From IMG/VR virus record IMGVR_UViG_3300042890_003727, positions 1-53,374 of that record: DNA of 53,374 nt. The stretch is one strand, 5' to 3'. Shown piece after piece: positions 16,448-23,943 of this stretch. The number at the start of each line of letters is the position of its first letter. The first letter of the stretch is position 1. Both the position numbers and the translations under genes were made by a program. The DNA comes from a virus. Below the pieces are notes generated by a model, which saw nothing but the letters and a program-made list of their open reading frames with translations, had not been told where the DNA came from and did not search any database.

Positions 16448-17432
16448 TAGTTTCTTTCTTCCATATAAAATCAGCACTATCCCAACTGCGATGATACTGA
16501 TTACCTAAGCCACTGAAAAAGTCATTAAAGGTGTAGTCATTGATACCTTTATAAAACCAAGAAGAAATTGGATTGTAACCAACATCGTATTCTTTTGCAA
16601 AACCTAACTGCTTCAAGCATTCATTTACTCTTGACTGCACGAAGTTCTCTAGTTGATGAGCAGTAATACCTTTAATATCACCTTGTTCAAATAACTTGGC
16701 AATAATCTGGCACTCATGATCATACAATGTTTTGGCTACTTCACGAACTTGTTTCTCAATATTTACTTTACGTGCATTAAACTCTTCAGTTGATAACTCA
16801 GCTTTCAGTTGCTCAAGCTTGTACTTGAATGCCCAAGCTCCACCTGTCGAATGCATGTTCTCATCACGAACTGAGAAGTTAATACCTCTTACAATGTTCA
16901 TTAGTTTATTTTTACCTTGAGACTGATAGTGCTTTAAGAACGCAAAGGAAGAATAAAGAATAACTCCTTCGACCATTGAGAAAGCTGCTAAGGAAATCAA
17001 ATCGTCAGGATGGTCAATGATTTCACCAATGTGATCAACCCTTTGTTTAAGTACAGGATCATTTAGATAAGAGGTATAAAACTCAGGTGTGTCGATGTGC
17101 AATAGTTGATTGATCTTGTTATAAAAAGGAGCATGTACTGCTAGTTCAAACATGGAGAATACAGAAGCCATTCTGTGAAACTCTGCTGCATTAAACATGT
17201 TCTTAAATCTTCCACCCCAGTATTCAGATCCTGCATGTGTTTCATAAATGCTGAATAACTTCAGCGTAGTGATAACTGCATGTTTTTCAGCAGGTGTGAA
17301 ATTGACTAACACATCTTGAATATCTTTTTCTACTTTAATCTCGTCAGGTAGCCAAAAAACCTTCAACTGCTGGTCTGCAAATTCTACTGGTTCATGTCTT
17401 TCGTTAATTGGCAACAAGTGCTTTTCTAGCAT
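16440..17432 (-). CDS. nrdB: Ribonucleoside-diphosphate reductase beta subunit
   Basis: A 330-residue ferritin-like protein that generates the radical for NrdA. Probable metal ligands are Glu64, Glu96, His100, Glu155, Glu191 and His194 (second motif ENMH), with Tyr104 at the radical position (HAPFY). The first Glu-His pair is spaced ELAVH (four positions) rather than the usual E-x-x-H. The start codon overlaps the stop of the preceding gene (TAATG) and the 3' end overlaps nrdA. Confidence 0.93.
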   Translation of the reverse strand: MLEKHLLPINERHEPVEFADQQLKVFWLPDEIKVEKDIQDVLVNFTPAEKHAVITTLKLFSIYETHAGSEYWGGRFKNMFNAAEFHRMASVFSMFELAVHAPFYNKINQLLHIDTPEFYTSYLNDPVLKQRVDHIGEIIDHPDDLISLAAFSMVEGVILYSSFAFLKHYQSQGKNKLMNIVRGINFSVRDENMHSTGGAWAFKYKLEQLKAELSTEEFNARKVNIEKQVREVAKTLYDHECQIIAKLFEQGDIKGITAHQLENFVQSRVNECLKQLGFAKEYDVGYNPISSWFYKGINDYTFNDFFSGLGNQYHRSWDSADFIWKKETNE

Positions 17433-17845
17433 TATTCTTCCTCTGTAATTTTACTGTATTTATCTCTTGCTTCTAATAGCGCCTGAGTATCTTCTGTTAG
17501 GTACTTGCTGCGATATAAATCTTCAAGAATCTTACTTCCGCTTGCTTTATCAATTGCTTCTCTACTGGCATAACCACCCTCTATCCAGTTTCTGTCAATT
17601 CTTTCTTGTCCAACCCATCGGCTGCAAACTACAATTTCATTTAGTCTATTGCGATGCTGCAAACCATCTTGTCGTTGGTAAGGTTTATTAATATCCATTC
17701 CTAGTTTAAATAGTAATTCAGTAAACATTTCTGTTTCTTCTTCAAACTGAAAGGAGTAGTCAGGAAGAATTTTAGAAATTTCTGATTCTGAAATAATGCA
17801 TAGAGCAACAATTGCACTAGGACGTAGGGGTTTTGTTTTGATCAT
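17432..17845 (-). CDS. Conserved phage hypothetical protein upstream of nrdB
   Basis: A 137-residue protein of unknown function starting MIKTKPLRPSAIVALC, chosen because AAGGAGTATTT precedes this ATG and the promoter -10 at 17874 lies just upstream; a longer frame reaching 17917 would begin upstream of the promoter. It is charged and helical, with a W-G-Q-E-R and NWIEGGYASREA segment. It overlaps nrdB by one base and is therefore probably coupled to it. Confidence 0.8.
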   Translation of the reverse strand: MIKTKPLRPSAIVALCIISESEISKILPDYSFQFEEETEMFTELLFKLGMDINKPYQRQDGLQHRNRLNEIVVCSRWVGQERIDRNWIEGGYASREAIDKASGSKILEDLYRSKYLTEDTQALLEARDKYSKITEEE

Positions 17846-17873
17846 AAATACTCCTTGGAAAGCGGAACTAACG

Positions 17874-17902
17874 ATTATATCACGGGGTTTGAGGGTAATC
17901 AA
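17874..17902 (-). promoter_or_regulatory. Leftward promoter for nrd operon
   Basis: On the minus strand TTGATT (17902-17897) and TATAAT (17879-17874) are separated by 17 bases. It sits inside the 3' end of a small upstream gene and drives the 17845 gene, nrdB, nrdA and thioredoxin. Confidence 0.8.
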
Positions 17903-18026
17903 GGTTGTTGTTTGCAAAAAATAATTTACTTGTCTTATACATTTTAATCATTTTTATCGCACAATAACCAAGAAGTAAAACCTCAAGAATAACAAATATA
18001 TTTAAAATAATTAGCAGTGTTATCAT
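17880..18026 (-). CDS. Small membrane protein, 48 residues
   Basis: The ATG at 18026 overlaps the stop of the pyrophosphohydrolase gene (ATGA). The product begins MITLLIILNIFVILEVLLLG, one strong membrane segment, followed by a basic stretch (KMIKMYKTSK). No homologue is recognised. The coupling and membrane pattern support a real gene; the promoter for the nrd operon overlaps its 3' end. Confidence 0.55.
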   Translation of the reverse strand: MITLLIILNIFVILEVLLLGYCAIKMIKMYKTSKLFFANNNLDYPQTP

Positions 18027-18418
18027 TTTTTAACTTTCAAATCAGGGTTAAGCATGAACTCAAGTAAAAACATTGCGTTTACAGCCACTGCTGCTAGGTG
18101 AGGCATATTTGGTGAAGAACTATCTGCATCATATATTTCACCCTTCCTGTGAGCTTCTAGATGCCTGTAAAGAGCATCCAGATACCTTTGTTCAGCATTG
18201 GGTACTTTCTTCCAGTTATCTCTTTCCTTGTACTTCTTTAAACCAATTGTAAGATTTCTTGCGATTTCTTCCAAAGCGTATGAAGGTATCAGACTGTACT
18301 GCAGTTTATCCTCATCGTACTTTGTACCGGGAACTTGTCTTAAAATTCCTTCATCGTCTGCATTTGTTATAGAATAATTCTTAATATCTTCTGTTATTGA
18401 TCTATTAAAAGTAATCAT
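18023..18418 (-). CDS. dATP/dGTP diphosphohydrolase-like protein (formerly DUF5664)
   Basis: A 131-residue protein matching a widespread phage family: KYDEDKLQYSLIPSYALEEIARNL, then KKYKERDNW, RYLDALYRHLEAH, and a final PHLAAVAVNAMFLLEF helix. The family is related to MazG-type all-alpha NTP pyrophosphohydrolases and includes MazZ of 2-aminoadenine phages, but most members belong to ordinary phages. It probably trims the purine dNTP pool. It sits beside a second all-alpha pyrophosphatase. The start follows GGAGTTAATTT. Confidence 0.8.
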   Translation of the reverse strand: MITFNRSITEDIKNYSITNADDEGILRQVPGTKYDEDKLQYSLIPSYALEEIARNLTIGLKKYKERDNWKKVPNAEQRYLDALYRHLEAHRKGEIYDADSSSPNMPHLAAVAVNAMFLLEFMLNPDLKVKK

Positions 18419-18421
18419 AAA

Positions 18422-18952
18422 TTAACTCCAGTTTTCTGATGAAAGATTAGAAATATCGAAATCTTTAAAACCCTCAATGTTAGGTAAACAATCTTTCAGG
18501 TCATTGCTTACGAAATTACTAGGTTTACGAATCTTATCGTTAGAATCTTTGATTACAAATACATCATATTCTGAATTATATGAAACTTTAACATCAATAT
18601 CTTGTTTGTCATACATTTCTGCAGTTTCAATAGCCAATGCTTCAGTAATAGGATATTTACTGTGATTATTTTCTGCAGTTGTTAGCATTGCTTTACTTAC
18701 ATCAAAACCTAAGTTTTTTAGTTTCTGCAGCATCCCTAAAGTAGTTACAAGAACATCAATAGTTCCATCTAGTACTTCTTCTAGATCATTCTTAGCTAAA
18801 CCTATACGAGTTTCCCTTAGTTCTTCTTCAATTAGATAATATTGCCTGCATAAGTCTTTGTGCGTAGTTTTTTCATCTTTTCCAGCAATGGAATTAAAAG
18901 CATCGCAATCTATTTGAAAATCAGCAATGTTATAGTCATCAACAATAATCAT
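18422..18952 (-). CDS. MazG-like nucleotide pyrophosphohydrolase
   Basis: A 176-residue protein whose first 100 residues show the all-alpha NTP pyrophosphatase pattern: LIEEELRET with the EExxE-type Mg2+ cluster, then EEVLDGTIDVLVTTLGMLQKLG providing the second acidic cluster. The C-terminal 70 residues are an extra beta-rich tail. It likely hydrolyses a non-canonical or alarmone-type nucleotide. A very strong ribosome binding site (AAAGGAGGAATA) precedes the ATG. Confidence 0.8.
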   Translation of the reverse strand: MIIVDDYNIADFQIDCDAFNSIAGKDEKTTHKDLCRQYYLIEEELRETRIGLAKNDLEEVLDGTIDVLVTTLGMLQKLKNLGFDVSKAMLTTAENNHSKYPITEALAIETAEMYDKQDIDVKVSYNSEYDVFVIKDSNDKIRKPSNFVSNDLKDCLPNIEGFKDFDISNLSSENWS

Positions 18953-18973
18953 TATTCCTCCTTTTATTCACTA

Positions 18974-19006
18974 ACAAAAAAATCCCGAAGCACGAAGCCT
19001 CGGGAG
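18974..19006 (-). terminator. Leftward terminator after exonuclease gene
   Basis: On the minus strand TCCCGA and TCGGGA pair around GGCTTCGTGCT and are followed by TTTTTTT. Confidence 0.85.
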
Positions 19007-19018
19007 AATTATATCAAA

Positions 19019-19960
19019 TTATCGAGCAGTTACCAAGAGGTTGGCTCGTTTTTCTTTGCAATTTATTACATTCCTTGTTCGACTACGATGACCGCAATCA
19101 TTGCAAATGACTTCCATGAATTCAGACACTGGTGTAAACACTGAGTTACCTGTAGGATGAATCTCTGCACTACCGCATACAGGACAACGGTGAAGATCAT
19201 CCTCATGGTAATGACCTGCATTTGGTGGTCGAGTATCAAAGGCACGAAGCTTCATGTAAACTCTTTCAAGTAAAACTACATCTTGTTCATTGTAAGTAAC
19301 CATATTTTCCAAAGCTTGCTCATCACCTTGCATGCAACGAATCCACAAAGAGATTCCTGTTGTTTCAGCTTTACGACCTACGTTAAGATAGTTTCCTAAA
19401 GAGTCAAGTTTGTTGCTATTGAACCTTAGTCCTTTTGCAATCTGCAAAGTATCTAGTACCTTTACAGTTTTAGGTGGAGGCATTGAATGCGAGATTAACC
19501 TAGTTTTAAACAAAGGTACATCAAACCTTACTGCATTATGAGCTACTACAACATCTGCTTCTTCGAAAGCATCATACAGAGCGCATACGATCCTGCAGTC
19601 ATCACCACGGATTGCTTCTTCTGGAGTAAGTACAATCCTTGTAACTGATTTATCACCTAGATATTTCCAGCAAGCCGATAGTAAGAATCCACCTTCTCGT
19701 AGCACTGATTCTGTACCAATGTTTTGTTTCCATCGACCAAAGGTTGCAACAATACTTGGTGTGCTTTCAAGATCAAAGAATAGAATCCTTGCTCCTTCTT
19801 TCTTATCTTCAACAGTTACTTCTTCGTCATCAACTAGTCTGTTAATAATATCATTTACTGTTGACTTACCAATTCCCAAGAGACTGGCAATTGATCGACT
19901 AGATAAACCATCTGAGTTTAAGGTAATTACCTTTTCAATAACTTCTTGTGAGTGCTTCAT
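19019..19960 (-). CDS. DnaQ-like 3'-5' exonuclease with HTH and zinc ribbon
   Basis: A 313-residue three-part protein. Residues ~1-45 are a helix-turn-helix (SRSIASLLGIGKSTVNDIINRL). Residues ~55-235 are an RNase H-fold DEDD exonuclease with Asp63 and Glu65 (FFDLEST), AHNAVRFDVP and YNEQDVVLLERVY as the remaining acidic motifs. The C-terminus carries a CxxC...CxxC zinc ribbon (RCPVCGS and CNDCGHRS). This architecture is common in phage replication clusters and is probably used in recombination or nucleotide recycling. Its start overlaps the preceding stop (ATGA). Confidence 0.88.
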   Translation of the reverse strand: MKHSQEVIEKVITLNSDGLSSRSIASLLGIGKSTVNDIINRLVDDEEVTVEDKKEGARILFFDLESTPSIVATFGRWKQNIGTESVLREGGFLLSACWKYLGDKSVTRIVLTPEEAIRGDDCRIVCALYDAFEEADVVVAHNAVRFDVPLFKTRLISHSMPPPKTVKVLDTLQIAKGLRFNSNKLDSLGNYLNVGRKAETTGISLWIRCMQGDEQALENMVTYNEQDVVLLERVYMKLRAFDTRPPNAGHYHEDDLHRCPVCGSAEIHPTGNSVFTPVSEFMEVICNDCGHRSRTRNVINCKEKRANLLVTAR

Positions 19961-20142
19961 TCAATATTACCTTCCGTAACTTTACAATCGTCTTTATATA
20001 TCCAATTTAAAGAATTGAATACACCGTCTTTTTCTCTTGTCCAATAGGATTTATCGTCAATAAATTTCACAATAAACTCTTCACCGACATGTGCATTGTA
20101 CCACAGAATTTGGTCGCTGCACTTGATTACTTTAATTTTCAT
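19957..20142 (-). CDS. Conserved small phage protein, 61 residues
   Basis: A 61-residue protein (KVIKCSDQILWYNAHVGEEFIVKF...DDCKV) of a type often seen next to replication genes in phages; function unknown, predicted beta-rich (SH3-like size). TAGGAGAAATAAGAA precedes the ATG, and its stop overlaps the exonuclease start. The promoter at 20169-20197 lies just upstream. Confidence 0.8.
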   Translation of the reverse strand: MKIKVIKCSDQILWYNAHVGEEFIVKFIDDKSYWTREKDGVFNSLNWIYKDDCKVTEGNIE

Positions 20143-20635
20143 TTCTTATTTCTCCTATGAAGTTGCGAAGTATATCATAACTGTAGTCTCTTGTCAAGAT
20201 TGCCTTTTGAAAAGACTTCTTTCTTTCCGATGCATTTTTAGCTGAAGCTATTTGCATTTTATTTAGCATTTTATCTTTGTCAGCTTCTTTCAGTTTATTG
20301 AACTCGGTGTTTATCTTTTTAATCCAACCATTGTGGTAAGGATTCTTGCTAAAGTCCTGTTCAAGATAATCCGCTAAGTTTCTAAGTATATCAGGTAAAG
20401 GTTTATCTGTTAACCACATCAAGCATCTTTTATAAGCATTGAAGCACAACCCTTCAAAGGCATTGGATTGCCTATGCAAAGCTGCTCTGCAATGCTGCGT
20501 AGTATGATCATGATCGCAAACAGAATCCTTTGGTAAAATCTTTTCTTTTAAAATCGGATCAATACCTTGTTGTTCTTGATATAACTTTTCTTTTTCTTTT
20601 TTAATATCAGCAGCAGTGTATAAACTTCTAGTCAT
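20132..20635 (-). CDS. Recombination endonuclease VII-like nuclease
   Basis: A 167-residue protein with the His-Me finger core of T4 endonuclease VII: CDHDHTTQHCRAALHRQSNAFEG (residues ~40-62), where the DHDH supplies catalytic residues. T4 endonuclease VII resolves branched DNA before packaging. The first CxxC of the zinc site is not obvious, so metal binding may be reduced. It overlaps the next gene by 11 bases. Confidence 0.82.
   Translation of the reverse strand: MTRSLYTAADIKKEKEKLYQEQQGIDPILKEKILPKDSVCDHDHTTQHCRAALHRQSNAFEGLCFNAYKRCLMWLTDKPLPDILRNLADYLEQDFSKNPYHNGWIKKINTEFNKLKEADKDKMLNKMQIASAKNASERKKSFQKAILTRDYSYDILRNFIGEIRNEN
20169..20197 (-). promoter_or_regulatory. Leftward promoter inside endonuclease VII gene
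   Basis: Minus strand TTGACA (20197-20192), 17-base spacer, TATACT (20174-20169). A near-consensus promoter that would drive the 61-residue gene and the exonuclease gene. Confidence 0.8.
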
Positions 20636-20804
20636 TGGTTTTACTCTGCAGAATTAATGATTCCAAATAAGCTATCCTATCTGCTGCTTCTTCTAATAAA
20701 TCAGAAATCCTATCTGGTTTATTTTCTTGCACTGATTTACGATCTTTTATATTTCTTCTTATTTCGGATCTTTTTCTTAGTCTATAAATTAAGGATTCAT
20801 GCAT
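20628..20804 (-). CDS. Small coiled-coil protein, 58 residues
   Basis: The frame starts MHESLIYRLRKRSEIRRNIK inside the 3' end of the upstream nuclease gene and ends overlapping the start of endonuclease VII. The C-terminal DLLEEAADRIAYLESLI is a pattern seen in many small phage proteins. It fills what would otherwise be the only gap in this operon. Function unknown. Confidence 0.65.
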   Translation of the reverse strand: MHESLIYRLRKRSEIRRNIKDRKSVQENKPDRISDLLEEAADRIAYLESLILQSKTND

Positions 20805-21775
20805 TTGGCTGACAATCCTCTTGAGTTTAAAAAGTCCAGAATATTACTCTGATCATCTTTGCTTCGTTTCATGTAAGCGCATCGCCAATACAGATCAAGC
20901 ATTGTACTCCAATTGGCTTTGTTCTTTTTACCGTGGCAATCAAGATACCAGAACTCGTCAGGGTACAGGAGCTTGAATTCATTGAGCATGATATCCACTA
21001 CCTCTTGCTCTGTTTGAGCGCCTTCTAGAGCCTTCATAGCCTTTGCAGGACCGTACTTCACGCATGACAACTCATAACCACAATAAGTATCTGCAGCATC
21101 ACCTGCGAGTGCTTGAAACGCTAAGAACTTTAAACCATTACCTTTGATGGAAGTTTTCTGCTTTCGTAGCTCACCAACATCAGGTATAAGCTCAAGCTTC
21201 CAAACCTCTTGTGTCCAATCCAATATACTGACACCTTGACTTTGATAAGAATCCTTATCTACAGTTGCAATTATTGGTATGTTACCTTTTTCTAATTCTT
21301 CATAAGCTCTTATTGTAACAATGTCATCTGTTTCAATTTCTTTAACTAACTTAGCACCCCACTGCTTTGTAAGATACTTTCTTGAATCCTGTAAATGAAT
21401 GGGTTTGATTGAATCAGATCTATTGTTCTTGTAAGGACTTGGTAAAGGTAACTTATGTCTGAAAGTTTCACCTGAACCTAAATACAACTCAATGGAATCG
21501 CACCATGTAAACTCCTGAAGTTTTTCAATTGATCGCTTCATTGTAGCTAGAGCTAGACTAAATTCCTTTGGTGTCTGAACATCTTCAAAAGAATAATCCT
21601 CTGCTTTGTATTCAAAGCCTTTGCTCTTGAGTAAATTCTTAAGTTCAGTTCTGTTATCAAATTCTTTTTCTCTTCCTGATTTTAAATGCTTTACAATTAC
21701 TGTTCTTTTTTCTGCAGCAGCAGCATGTCTATAGGCAATTAAATCAGCATCAACTATTAATATCTTTTTTGCCAT
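20789..21775 (-). CDS. 5'-3' exonuclease / FEN-like nuclease
   Basis: A 328-residue PIN/FEN-type nuclease starting MAKKILIVDADLIAYRHAA (AAGGAAAAT precedes the ATG; an earlier frame start at 21826 lies in the neighbouring gene and terminator). Acidic metal-binding residues are Asp9 and Asp11, ETDDIVTI, ATVDKDSY and GDAADTY, the last marking the helix-hairpin-helix region. In phages such enzymes remove RNA primers and flaps during lagging-strand synthesis, like T4 RNase H. Confidence 0.85.
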   Translation of the reverse strand: MAKKILIVDADLIAYRHAAAAEKRTVIVKHLKSGREKEFDNRTELKNLLKSKGFEYKAEDYSFEDVQTPKEFSLALATMKRSIEKLQEFTWCDSIELYLGSGETFRHKLPLPSPYKNNRSDSIKPIHLQDSRKYLTKQWGAKLVKEIETDDIVTIRAYEELEKGNIPIIATVDKDSYQSQGVSILDWTQEVWKLELIPDVGELRKQKTSIKGNGLKFLAFQALAGDAADTYCGYELSCVKYGPAKAMKALEGAQTEQEVVDIMLNEFKLLYPDEFWYLDCHGKKNKANWSTMLDLYWRCAYMKRSKDDQSNILDFLNSRGLSAKCMNP

Positions 21776-21783
21776 ATTTTCCT

Positions 21784-21818
21784 TAAAAGAAAACCCGAAG
21801 GATTTCTCCCTCGGGTCT
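21784..21818 (-). terminator. Leftward terminator before FEN-like gene
   Basis: Minus strand ACCCGAGGG and CCTTCGGGT pair around GAGAAAT and are followed by TTTCTTTT. Confidence 0.8.
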
Positions 21819-21822
21819 TTGA

Positions 21823-22041
21823 TCAACTACGACTTACTTCAATTGCTTTGATAATCTCGTCTGATTTTTCTTTTAACTCATCTACCTTACCTTTTACAAT
21901 AGCTTTTGCTACTGCACTAATAATGCTTGCATCAAGATCACTTTCTTTTGCTTCGTCTTTAACTTCTTTAATTTCTTCAGCTAAAGACTGCTCCTGAGTA
22001 TATAGTCGAACGAGTTTTGCAATTGCTTCTTTTTGATTCAT
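21823..22041 (-). CDS. Small helical protein with GapR-like pattern
   Basis: A 72-residue helical protein. The block LAEEIKEVKDEAKESDLDASIISAVAKAI resembles the core of GapR/DUF2312 DNA-binding proteins (helix with IKEV-x-x-EAK then a DxxII helix). If homologous it would bind overtwisted DNA ahead of forks, fitting its place between the nuclease and SSB genes; this is an inference. AAAAAGGATTAAA precedes the ATG. Confidence 0.7.
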   Translation of the reverse strand: MNQKEAIAKLVRLYTQEQSLAEEIKEVKDEAKESDLDASIISAVAKAIVKGKVDELKEKSDEIIKAIEVSRS

Positions 22042-22042
22042 T

Positions 22043-22252
22043 TTAATCCTTTTTATTAATAACTGATTTACTCAACCATGTGGCATTAAGCACAATAACT
22101 GCTAACCAATTCCAAAAATTATAAGGAATTGCAAGCACTGGAAAGAGAGAATTTAAAGCCCACAGAATTGCTAGTGGTCCAAAAATAAAGATTAAAACAC
22201 AAATTGTTATTAAAAACAAGATGCTGATAATATCTGTTGTACTTTTAGTCAT
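22043..22252 (-). CDS. Small two-helix membrane protein
   Basis: A 69-residue protein from the ATG at 22252 (MTKSTTDIIS); a TTG at 22279 would add nine residues. Two membrane segments (ISILFLITICVLIFIFGPLAI and a shorter one near NWLAVIVLNATW). No function recognised. It lies between SSB and the GapR-like gene. Confidence 0.7.
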   Translation of the reverse strand: MTKSTTDIISILFLITICVLIFIFGPLAILWALNSLFPVLAIPYNFWNWLAVIVLNATWLSKSVINKKD

Positions 22253-22275
22253 AATTGTGTTTGGTTTCCTTGATT

Positions 22276-22878
22276 TCAAAATGGCACATCCTCTTCTTCA
22301 TCTAACTGCACCTTTGCCTTTGCTTTAGGTTTAGCTTTCGCTTCAGTTTTAGCAGCAGGTGCCGCAGAACCAAATTCTTCACCGGGATTGTACTTGCTAC
22401 CACTACCTTCAGTTTTAACGTATTCAACTAAGTCAGTAATTAGAATGTTTTTAAGTCGAGCAACATTTCCTTTTGCCATTTCCCAAACATCAACACTCAT
22501 TGCACCTTTTGAACCATTACCAACTAGCACCGTAGAAGTAACATCCTTATGTTCACCATCTTCAGGTACAAGGATTTTTGGTTGATAGATATCAGGAACA
22601 TCTTCACCGTTACCCAGCTTTGTGTTTTTACGAAGAGTAATAACGTATTGTTTTTTAGCACTTGGGTTTGGTGCTGGTGTTTTATACTTTGCTTCAAATT
22701 CAGAAGTTTTTACTGCAGTCGCAGGTTGTTTAGGGTAGTCTTCATTCCAAGCATCTGCTGTATCTTCATCCACAGCAATAGACGCTTTCCATTCCTTACC
22801 TTTAGTTTTTTCAAAGCAGTCAACGGGGTTTTGAACTTGTACAAAAAGTAAAGTTCCTTCAAGTTTGCGAATAGGCAT
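22276..22878 (-). CDS. Single-stranded DNA-binding protein (T7 gp2.5-like)
   Basis: A 200-residue protein from the ATG at 22878 (TTGGAGGAAATT precedes it). An OB-fold-like N-terminal part is followed by a Lys/Ala-rich linker (KTEAKAKPKAKAK) and a strongly acidic tail ending LDEEEDVPF, the hallmark of phage SSBs that use the tail to contact polymerase and helicase. It has its own consensus promoter. Confidence 0.87.
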   Translation of the reverse strand: MPIRKLEGTLLFVQVQNPVDCFEKTKGKEWKASIAVDEDTADAWNEDYPKQPATAVKTSEFEAKYKTPAPNPSAKKQYVITLRKNTKLGNGEDVPDIYQPKILVPEDGEHKDVTSTVLVGNGSKGAMSVDVWEMAKGNVARLKNILITDLVEYVKTEGSGSKYNPGEEFGSAAPAAKTEAKAKPKAKAKVQLDEEEDVPF

Positions 22879-22939
22879 AATTTCCTCCAAAAGTGTTTCC
22901 AAAAGTTTACTACTTAACACAAGTAGCCAGTGTTTAATG

Positions 22940-22968
22940 ATTATACAACAGATTGACTTTCATGTCAA
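22940..22968 (-). promoter_or_regulatory. Consensus leftward promoter for SSB gene
   Basis: Minus strand TTGACA (22968-22963), 17-base spacer, TATAAT (22945-22940): a perfect sigma70 consensus. Confidence 0.9.
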
Positions 22969-22969
22969 T
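22952..22969. promoter_or_regulatory. Inverted repeat overlapping SSB promoter -35 (operator candidate)
   Basis: ATTGAC-NNNNNN-GTCAAT is a perfect 6-bp inverted repeat that covers the -35 box and the start of the spacer. A dimeric repressor bound there would block RNA polymerase. No repressor gene is identified. Confidence 0.45.
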
Positions 22970-22978
22970 AGTTATTTG

Positions 22979-23055
22979 TGGTGAAATCGACAGGACTTGA
23001 ACCTGTAACCAATGGATTATGAGTCCACTGCTCTAACCAATTGAGCTACAATTCC
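22979..23055 (-). tRNA. tRNA with CAT anticodon (Ile2 or elongator Met)
   Basis: A complete 77-nt cloverleaf: acceptor GGAATTG/CGATTTC, D-arm TAGCTCAATTGGTTAGAGCA, anticodon loop CTCATAA, T-arm ACAGGTTCAAGTCCTGT, discriminator A and an encoded CCA. The anticodon CAT can belong to Met or to the Ile2 type whose C34 becomes lysidine and reads ATA. The variable region TTGGTT and T-arm look closer to Ile2 as I remember it, and ATA is a frequent phage codon, so Ile2 is favoured. Confidence 0.93.
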
Positions 23056-23059
23056 TTAT

Positions 23060-23416
23060 TTATACTTCAACGTATTCAGTCCTTAATACTTCTTTTGGTT
23101 TTACAAAAAACCAATCGGTGTATTCAGAACCATTATATGATTGATACCAACCATTGAATTTAACATAAAGAAAATTAGATTCTTCAGCGCCTGTGAATTT
23201 ATAAACTGACCAGTATTGATCACCCATACCTTCACCACCAAAGCATTCTGTGTGTTCAAATGCAATATTATTTTCACGCAGTTTATTTTTAAATTCAATT
23301 ACTTCTTCACTATCCCATTTACTATCTTCATTTCCAATCTCTGAACCAAAAAATTGATTTAAGATATCAGAATCTGCGTTTGATAGAAGTTCTTTGATTT
23401 TATCTTTTAACATCAT
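23060..23416 (-). CDS. Conserved phage hypothetical protein, 118 residues
   Basis: An acidic protein with an N-terminal helix (LKDKIKELLSNADSDI) and a beta-rich aromatic C-terminal half (YWSVYKFTGAEESNFLYVKFNGWYQSYNGSEYTDWFFVKP). The same aromatic pattern ending appears in many phage proteins of unknown role. AAAGGAAATACAA precedes the ATG; the stop lies five bases before the tRNA 5' end. Confidence 0.8.
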   Translation of the reverse strand: MMLKDKIKELLSNADSDILNQFFGSEIGNEDSKWDSEEVIEFKNKLRENNIAFEHTECFGGEGMGDQYWSVYKFTGAEESNFLYVKFNGWYQSYNGSEYTDWFFVKPKEVLRTEYVEV

Positions 23417-23427
23417 TTGTATTTCCT

Positions 23428-23943
23428 TTAAATTGAATAGTTTTTAAATGTCTGGCAAGTAACTTGCAGCATTCTAACAAAATGCCAATGAGAAAATTCC
23501 GTATTATTATAAGACGAATAATTGCAATTAATACGAATATAACCACCGGATTGATAATTGCTCAAATCTTTTACAGCAAGAACTACATAAGTAGGATAAT
23601 CACTAAGATCACATATTGCAACAATATTATCATTATAAGTGCTGTTATGAAAATCATTATCAAAAGAAGCAGAGTTGTACTCTACTTTAAAATCATAACT
23701 TTCTAAGTATTCATTCATATCATAAATAAAATCCGTATCTACTTTATGCCCTGTTACATGTTTGGCAAATGTTTCGTGATTTTCTTTGACGTACTTGTCA
23801 AAAACAAGCTTAAATCTTTGTTCCCAAACAAGTTTTTTCTGCAGTTCTTTAATTTTTTCTTCTGATTCTTTTCTAATCTTTTCAATCTCTTGTTCAACTG
23901 TCATTTGCAATTGAATTGCTGGAGCTTTAGCTTTAGTTACCAT
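23428..23943 (-). CDS. Hypothetical protein with N-terminal coiled coil, 171 residues
   Basis: Residues ~12-45 form a charged coiled coil (VEQEIEKIRKESEEKIKELQKKL); the C-terminal half is rich in Tyr, Asn and Ser and ends in a beta-type segment (GGYIRINCNYSSYN...HWHFVRML) that resembles the C-terminal half of the 118-residue neighbour. The two may be related by duplication. Function unknown. Confidence 0.75.
   Translation of the reverse strand: MVTKAKAPAIQLQMTVEQEIEKIRKESEEKIKELQKKLVWEQRFKLVFDKYVKENHETFAKHVTGHKVDTDFIYDMNEYLESYDFKVEYNSASFDNDFHNSTYNDNIVAICDLSDYPTYVVLAVKDLSNYQSGGYIRINCNYSSYNNTEFSHWHFVRMLQVTCQTFKNYSI

Noticed and set aside
18023-18418. Evidence for a 2-aminoadenine (Z) genome
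   Set aside because: Only the MazZ-like family member is present; no PurZ-like adenylosuccinate synthetase or DatZ is seen, and the family is common in ordinary phages.
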